Below are positions 40,201-49,200 of a DNA stretch of 64,000 nucleotides, piece by piece. Location: assembly GCA_946811185.2 (NCBI GenBank), contig OX328110.1:14488516-14552515 (forward strand), written 5' to 3'. The stretch is from Hippopus hippopus (Eukaryota > Mollusca > Bivalvia > Cardiida > Cardiidae). Position numbers and translations under genes: made by a program. Below the pieces are notes generated by a model. That model searched no databases. It worked only from the letters and a program-made list of their open reading frames with translations, and was not told the DNA's origin. The stretch's first letter is position 1, and every line of letters starts with the position of its first letter.

Positions 40201-43200
40201 TGGGACTTGTTTTTAAAAGGGTAGAAAATTTGTAGAAAAGGAGAAATGTAAGCTAGCAAGGTTTTTTCTTTTGCTTGACCCTTTACCAAACAATCCCGAG
40301 TTTTGACGACCCTGATAAAGTAGACTTGTGAAAACATTATGGGAAAAAGAGAAAATGCTAGTAATTAACCAGCTGTTTTGCTGTTTGTTAAAGAGTTAAA
40401 AGAGTTTTAAAAGCCTTCTTCTACACGTTGGGAAAAAGATGGGATGGTTTGAGAGCTTATTGGCATTTAAGCAAACTAAAATAATAAATCAAACCAACTT
40501 TAATGTATGATCAACCTATTGGTTTCATATAGGTATAGTAAACTTGGAAAATTATCTGAATAATGAAAAGAGACAAGATAACACTACATGGGCATACAAA
40601 CTAATATTGGTCACCTACTCTAAAGGACATTGGAAGTAGTGATAGGCAAGGCTTAATATTGATTTACACTAAAGTTTGCAGCCGAGGCAAGATTTTGTTC
40701 ATTCTTTTCCACACAATTCTGAGTTTTAGTGACCCTAAAGAAGAAGGTGTGGGAAAAGGAGAAAATGCTGGTCACCTTTTCCATTAATATTTTGCATCCT
40801 ATCAAACACTAAAGTCATCACTTGAGCTACATTTACTGTGTTGTCTGCAAATACTTTCAATTTGGTCTGTCCCAAAATTTCGTAGTTTGGTAAAGAAATA
40901 AGGAAGCTTGATAGACTTTTTTCTGAACAAGTTTAATAAGATCTTATCTCAAAATGCAACAAATGTCAGATTATTTCATCAAGTAACTCTATCTCACGAG
41001 CCATTATTTACATCTTGAAATTCACACAAATGCAACCATCTCATTTTTGGCAAAATTGCACATCCGGATAAAAATGATTAAAAAAAAAAACTTACATATA
41101 CAACCATTTGATATTAAATCTAAAACAAAACAACCTTAGGATAATCTTGATCACCATTTTTGACAGCTGAAATTGGGGGGAAAATATAACAGGCAAGAAT
41201 ACAATACTTTAACCAAAGATGTCACCTCATGCTCCTATGATGTTTCAAACTATTATCTTATGTGTAAGATATGAAAATTTGTAACTGGTATATCACATGA
41301 AAAACAACAATTGTGATGATAAAAAAAAAAAAATTGATGCATACTGTACACAACTTTAAAATTCTTGTTAAATACTGGTCCCATGCTTGTGAGCAGACTG
41401 ATAATGGCCATTTCAAACACTGCTGTTTTTCCAGAACCAGTTGGAGAACAAAGAACCAGAGATCTGTCTGTATACAGCATCTGTAAAAGAGTTTTGGCCG
41501 CAGCAGACAAACATCTATGACATGAACAGAATCTATCAATAGGCTCTCAATGGGTCTGAATCACTTACCTTGCAAAACGGTGGCTATGCAATGTTATTCA
41601 ACAATGAATGTTCATATGGAAAGATAATGAAATCTGCCTTGTGACCTATAGAGAAAATCATTCACAGATGTGAAGTTTATGTTACAAGTGTGCAAAGCAT
41701 CTGCATGTAGCAGAAATGATATTTTGTATCACAATATTTTAGCAATTGTTCAAAATTAAATGACTAATGAAACAACAAAGTCACCCTAACAAGTGACAAA
41801 TCTCAGAAAAAATTCAATTTGCTAGCCTAGTTGCATAAACTTGATTGATACCTAAAAGGGGGTATCTAATCACAACATTATTATTGATTTCTACTCCACA
41901 CAGATCAATTTGATTGGCGCTATATTTCTTTCTACAAAATATGTACACCATTTACACATGCATAGAGGCCAAAGTGTTTTGCTCAGGCAGAGGTTGCTGT
42001 GGTATAACAACTCTCTGCAGAGGGAGTATATACATATGAGCCGTGCTCTGTGAAAAGGGGGCTTAATGCATCTGCGAAAAGTATCGACCCAGGTCAGCCT
42101 GCGCAGTCCACGCAGGCTGACCTGGGCCGCAACTTTTCGCTATTGGTCAATTTTCTGTATATCAAAGGACCAGTCTACCTCATGATTAAGTCGGTTGTTT
42201 AAAAAAGCGGCTCTTATAGATCTATAATTAGGTGATGACTTGGGCAAGTATCATGTATCACGGAGATGCATTAATCCCCCTTTTGCCAGAGCAGGGTTCA
42301 TATGTATTCAGCTAGGTGTGGTATGAACTGATGCTTGTACTACCTTGGTATAAAGCTACCCTTTGTAGCAATCTGGTTGAGGATTGCCTACTGACATTGA
42401 GGCTGTGGATTTTATTCCAACACAGGATGAGCTACTCTTTGCTCAAGTATGTATATCATAAAACTTGCTTGACTTCATAGAACGTGATAAAATTGACCAC
42501 AAAGACTCTAAAACAGTAGAAGAATTTTGAAACTATTTGATCTTGTTCTCATGCAATCCAAGCAATTTCTTTTTTTATTTTGCTTTCCAAATACATGCCG
42601 ACAATTTTTCAAATTTGTGTTTGTGATTTTTTTTTTCAGTATCTAATGGTAATTTTTCAACTTTTCCACACATATTCAGTGACAGGCAGTACCATTAACA
42701 GTGGGATCAATAAATCAACTCATACATGTAGCATACTGCAGGCAACTCCATATACTTTTACAAATAGTGTGGATTAAGTTTAAGACATACAGAATGTTTA
42801 ATCTGATCCTAATCAAAACGGTCCCAATTTTTGTGTAATATTCTGGTCAAAATTACATTAACTTTGCTATCTATGGCTTCATCTTGCAAACTGAAAAAGT
42901 CTATTTCAGTTATTTACCTGTCAAAAGGTTGAAATAATTGTAATGATAAAACATAGAGAAGAAAGAATGGTAAAGAACATACATCATCAAAAACCTTTGA
43001 CTGTACAACATTGAAGTATTGAAACTTGAAAACACATCTGTACTGTTCTGGTGGAAACTTGTCAAGATTCAAATACTTCAAAATTCAGTTTGAGGGGGCT
43101 TTATAAAAGGCCTTAACTCTAAGAAAAACAAACTGTTGAATCCAAAGTGGATAAATGATAGGCCAAAATATTCTGATAGAAAACTAATCATATTTATTAT

Positions 43201-46200
43201 TTAGAAGCACTTTGACTCTAACTAACCCTTTATCACAAAATCCCCAGTTTTAACAACCTTGAGAAGGCTTTTACAAACACTGTGAGAAAAAGAGAAAATG
43301 CTGGTAACCAATATTCTCTTGTTTTCCCTACGATACTTTCTACCAAATCAAAGACAGTTGAGCTACATTTAATTTTTTTTCTGCTGATACTTTCGATTTG
43401 GTCTTGTCCAAAATCTTGTCACTTGTTAAAGAGTTGAACTTTAATCAATTTTATTATCCATACTAAGCAAAGATGTTTTCAAAGTTATATTCTGTAAATT
43501 TGTTTAGAGATGTACTGAGTTTATTCACAAGGATGAAAATAAGTAACCCTTTAAACAGAAAGGATATGAATTTCTAAAACAGATCTTAAACACATTCCTT
43601 GTCTCATTTTGGTGGCTGGCACTGAAAATATAAGTACATTGTAATGGATTGAAAATGTTTAACATCAGATGTGATAAGACTAAGAAAATACATTAGAAAA
43701 TTATCACCTTACCACATGACAATATTTTGGATGTCTCTATATTGGGGGCACTAGCAGACCACAAATTAACCCTTTACCACACGGCAAAATATAAGACCTA
43801 TTGAAATTGAAAGCATTTGCAGAAGACAATTTCATAGTGGCTCAAATGACGCAACTTTTCTTTGATAGGGTAGAAAACTTTGTGGGAAAAGGAGAAAATG
43901 CTGGTTACCAGCATTTTCTCCTTTTTCCACAATGTTTTCAAAAGGCCTCTTCTTCAGGGGCGTCAAAAGGCGTCATTGTGTGGTAAAGGGTTAAACATGG
44001 TGAAAGTCAAGAAATTTGTCTTTAATAAAGTGTTTCTTACCTTTGGAGCATTTTTTATTAAAAAAGAAAATTAAAAAAACTTGAATTTATCTTGATCATC
44101 AATGGTCTACAGGGATGCTTTCAAACTTATTTGCTGTGGATTCTTTTAACCCTTAGGTTGCTGAGCACGACTCACTGACCTTTTGTGGACAGTGTAGATC
44201 AAGACAAGACAGCACAGAACGTGCAGTTATTTAGCAGGATCAGGGTTAATGAGGTAGCAAGTAAAAATCTAAACAGTGGCTATACATACACACCAAAGCT
44301 GCTGGTGTTTGAAAAACACTATTTTCATCATACTCCTCTCTGACCTGTGGCATCACTCTGTTGGACTTCTGTGTTCTCATCTTGAAAATTTTCTTTTCTG
44401 AAAAATAAAATCTCCTTCCTACAACACATAAAACAGAGTTTCTCCTCTAGAATCATGTCTCATTTCTGACAACCAAAGACAGTAAATACATCACTGTCCT
44501 AGCAATTTCAACTCCTAACAAACAATTTCCAGTTTCAAAAACCTTGAGAAAAAAAGCTTGTGTAAACATTGCACAAAAAGGAGACAATACTGGTAACCAG
44601 TATTGTCTCCTTTTCCTACAATTTTTTCAACAGTATCATAGAACTAAAGCACATTTTTACCAATTTTGAATTTGTCCTTTACAGATATTTTGAATTTAGA
44701 CAAGTCTAAAATTTGTTGTCTGGGATGGGGTTAATGTTGATTACCAAAACATATTTCTAGCTCAATCACAAAATAAATCACAATACTTTCATATTTCAAA
44801 CAACATAGTTGTTACAAATAAAAGCTCACTTACTGGACTGAGAACTCTCTTTGCTTACTTCATGAGATGTATCAGCTAATGGTTTTTCAGTTCTAGACAT
44901 TTTCACTTTTCTCACTACAGGGAACTGTGATCCAAGATAAATCTCTTGACTGTCTCCTCTGCTTAAATTTAAAAAAAAAAAAGACCACCATGTAAACTTT
45001 ACATCAGATAACAAAGTTTGAGTATTGTCCAGTTGGAAGCATCTGCTTAAGACAAATTAAATAGTATTCAAATTACAGGATTTCTCTTTCATACCAGCAG
45101 TTATTACATAGACTGAAATGGGTTAAAGATCAAAGTATCTTAACTTTTTTTTATATTTTCAAAATTCCTTAACCCTTTGCCACACAATCCCAACTTTTAA
45201 TGATCCTGAAAGAAAAAACTTTTGAAAAAATTGAGGGAAAAGGAGAAAATGCTGGTAACAGCATTTTCTCCTTTTCCCACAATATTTTTTAACCTATCAG
45301 AGACAGAAATCATCAATTTAGCATTATCTGATTGTGCGTCTGCAAATGCTTTCAATTTTGGCCCAGTCCAAAATTTCTTGTTTGGAAAAGAATTTTCTTT
45401 TGGTGACTTGATACCTGAGGAGTGATAACTAGAACAGCTAAAAATCAGATGTAAGCATGATCTGACTGTATGCACTTGTACTTTAATTCATTACATTTTG
45501 TACTTTAATTCATTACCTCCTGAAACAAGTATGCATCAGAGAACTTACGAAAACTTCTTGTTAAGAGTTAATAATCAACATAAATTCAAAGTTAAAACAC
45601 ACGAATACATCATGCGGAAATATTGTGACAACTAGAGAAATAGATTAATTTGAGTGTTTTCTCCTTTTTTTTAGAATCTTTTTGACAGTTGTACGCATAA
45701 GATTTAAAAAGATATGTTCCCATGTGGTAATTACCTTACTGAGATCATTGGTTCCATTATGTTATCATGCTGATAGCTGTCATTTCCTGAAAAACAGACA
45801 CAAAAGTTAATGATTGATTGTATGGTGTTTAATGCCGTTTTCAACATTATTTCAGTTATATCGCGGCGGCCAGTGCACCTATCCATGCGTTCCTGGAGTC
45901 TCTTTTACCAGTACTTTGCACACTTTTCTATCCGAGCCACTGGCTGCTTTCCCACATAATCATCGTCGAAACAATGGTCAGCGGTGGGAGAGGAATGAAT
46001 CCTGTCGCAGTGACAATCCTCGGAAAGAAATTGGCCAAGCCAGGGGTCGTACCCAGGGATTGAACCCTGGACCCCGTGTTCTCAAGTCCTGCACGCTACC
46101 GACTGAGCTACCGAGGCTCGGCAACACAAAAGTTAAACATTTACAGATTTTTTTGATCCAACACATTTATGAGCTCAAAAAAGTTGTACAATCAACTGTT

Positions 46201-49200
46201 GAAAGTGCTTCAGGATGGACAAAGGAATACAATTATGGTCCAACAGCCAATAAAACCAAACATGTAAAATATGAACATTCAGACCCAGAATCTAAATATA
46301 TGCTACTCAAAGTTTGCTAAGCACCAATAATATTGTTGTACCTATCTAAGTTTGTAGTTAAACTTTTAGTATTTTTTCTTGTCACAATGTGTATGATCTG
46401 TACTACAAAGAACTGCAAGTATGAAAAGAAAAACTCACTTTTTCCAGATTTATCGTCATAGCTATTTGTGGTATCTGTCAATGGTAGTTGACATTGTTTT
46501 TGTGTTTCTGGTAGCCATTGAGAAGGTCTGAGGTCTGAAAGTGTGTTATCTCCACATCCCAGCAAACTGTCTAAGTCTGGGATGTCACTGACCACAGGGG
46601 CTTCTGGTACTGTTGTGGGTTCACATCTGAACATTGAAATAGAAAGCTAATCTTCTTTAGCGGATCCATAGTATCTTTAGGAACAACTATAACCAGCCTC
46701 CAGTCTCTCAAACTATAGACAAGTGGCCGTCTCTGAAATTTCCAGAACTTAAAATAGTGGTTGCTTAACCCTTTACCAAACAATCCCTGGTTTTTACGAC
46801 CCTGAGATAGAAGCCTTTTGAAAACATTGTGGGAAAAGGAGAAAATGCTGGTAACCAGCATTTTCTCCTTTTCCCACAATATTTTCTACCCTGCTGGAAA
46901 CAAATTTCAATTTTTGAGTAACGTTTATTTTGTCGTCTACAAGTGCTTTCAATTTGGACCAGTCTAAAATTTTGTCGTTTGGTAAAGGATGAACTATTTT
47001 CTCCACAATCCAGAGTTTTGACAACCCTGAAGAAGTAGGCTTTTGAAAACAAATTGGAAAAGGAGGAAAAAATCATTTATCAGTATTTTCTCCTTTTGCT
47101 ACAGTGCTTTCAACCCTTTCATAGACATATTTCATCATGTGAGCCACATTTAATTTGTTGTCTGCAAAATCTTTCAATTTGGACAAATCTAAAATTTTGT
47201 TGTCAGGTAAAGGTAGCTGCTAATCACAAATTTTGAATAACACGGGTTTGATTGTATTCAACTCTTAAGGTAAGAAAGTGAAATCAATATGGAACATAAA
47301 CCAAAAAATTATAATTTAATAGCTGTGTTGGCAAGAATACGAGGGCTGCTCGATATGTAATGTGTAATGTACCACAGCGCGATAATGCTTTCAACGATTT
47401 CGTGGATGATGATAGGCTTGAATAGCTCTATTCAATACCTTTCCAACGGTATAAACACGAGCCTTTAGCTCCACATAGTTTTAAACTTATAGTCATTTCA
47501 TTAGAGCTAGTCGTTGACCACTGTTGTAAAAATGGTTGGGAAACGGATTAAGAATATTAAAGAAATTAGAGCTTATATAAAAGTTCGCACAAAACTCGGT
47601 CATTCGGTAATGCAGATTTTTACTGAATTGGGAGAAGTTTATGGGTCTGATAAGGTATCTTATGAGACAGTTCGTAGGTGGAGAAAGAAATTTCTGACTG
47701 GCACAGAGTCCGTCAAAGATGCAGCAAAATCTGGCCGACCTGTGACTGTAAGAGGCAAGGCAAATGTCTCAAAAGTCAGGGAAATAATTGAAAGTGATGG
47801 CAGATACACAATTTGTGATATTGCCAATGCTGTTGGCATATCGATATCGCGCGTGCATTTCATTTTGAAGCGTATTTTGAAAGTACGAAAGATTTCTGCC
47901 AGATGGATACCGCATATATTGACAGATGACCAAAAACGGGTACGAATACAAACCGCTAAGCAATTGCTCAAAATGTTTCCCAAATTCAATCAAAGACAAT
48001 TTGCAAACATTGTTACTGGTGACAAAACATGGGTTCACTATTTCGAACCAGAAAGAAAAATTGGAAACAAAACATGGCTAACTAAACACGGTAGACGGCC
48101 TGTATTTGCCAAAAAAAGCATAAGCACAAAGAAGGTTCTTTATTGCATATTCTTCTCATGTGATGGTATAGCCGTACAAATTCCGGTGCCGAAGGGCAAA
48201 ATTGTTACAGGTCGGTATTACCGAGATGTTATACTAAAAAAGCTCAAGAAATATTATCTTAAACGATGCCCTGTGTCAGGATTTAGGCATGTTCGTCTAC
48301 TTCATGATAATGCTCCATCACATACATCTGAGCTTGTGAAGCAATTTTTGAAGTCGGAGAAGGTTACTGTCTTGCCACACCCACCATACTCTCCATAAAT
48401 AGCCCCATGCGACTTTTTCCTTTTTCCAAAACTTAAAAAGTTCTTATCTGGTCGTCGTTACAAGTCCCGACAAGCCCTTGGCTCAGCCATCAGTCAGTGC
48501 CTCAGAGGTCTACCTAAATCAGCGTACCGTGACGCATTTCAGAAATGGATTCAGAGATTGAAATTATGTATTATAAACCGCAGAGAATATTTTGAAGGGA
48601 TGTAATGTTCATTTCACTATTTGAGTCGAATGTTTTTGAGATATAATGCAATACACATTACATATCGAACAACCCTTGTATGTTACAGAGTAATGATAAG
48701 TGTGGATTTTAATAACGATTCCTGTAGTCTATCTTGATCTACCCTATCCTCAAAAGCAACCAGGTTTTTTTTTGTGCTCTAAAGGATAAATATTAAACTA
48801 ACTAGGTAGTTAATTTCACACATGTCATTAAATATCCCAAAATAAAGGATTTCCACAAATTCAAATGCAAGACATTTACCATTCATGCTATTTCAACCCT
48901 ATACTATACAACAAAATTTTAAACCAGTTCAAACTGAAAGCATTTTTAGATGGTGAGTTAAACCCTGCTCAGATGATGAAATTTGTCTTTTTAAGATACT
49001 AGTACATGTAATACAACACAATGGGAAAAGAAGAAAATGTTAGTTACCAGCATTTTTCATTTTCTGCTTTTCCCATAATTTCTTAAAATGCCATCTTCCT
49101 TAGTGTTGTTAAAAGATAGGATTGTTTGATAAAGGGTAAAAACTGACATGTAACCTAGTGGAGTGAAAAAAAACAGATATAATCATATGAGGTATGCTCT

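Noticed and set aside
42035..42302. Rho-independent terminator
   Set aside because: GC-rich palindromes belong to dispersed foldback elements in a eukaryotic intron.
45408..45430. Possible 23-nt HFM1 micro-exon (CTGTTCTAGTTATCACTCC...)
   Set aside because: It has AG and GT borders, but adding it breaks the frame between exons 3 and 4, which join perfectly without it.
46030..46122. tRNA gene
   Set aside because: A and B boxes are present, but there is no convincing cloverleaf with paired acceptor stem, and a SINE body and tail follow directly.
45814..46320. 168-residue plus-strand frame
   Set aside because: Antisense of a tRNA-derived SINE (A and B boxes on the other strand).
46571..46879. 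102-residue minus-strand frame upstream of HFM1 exon 2
   Set aside because: Its first half is translated MITE, and its frame differs from the one that continues into HFM1.
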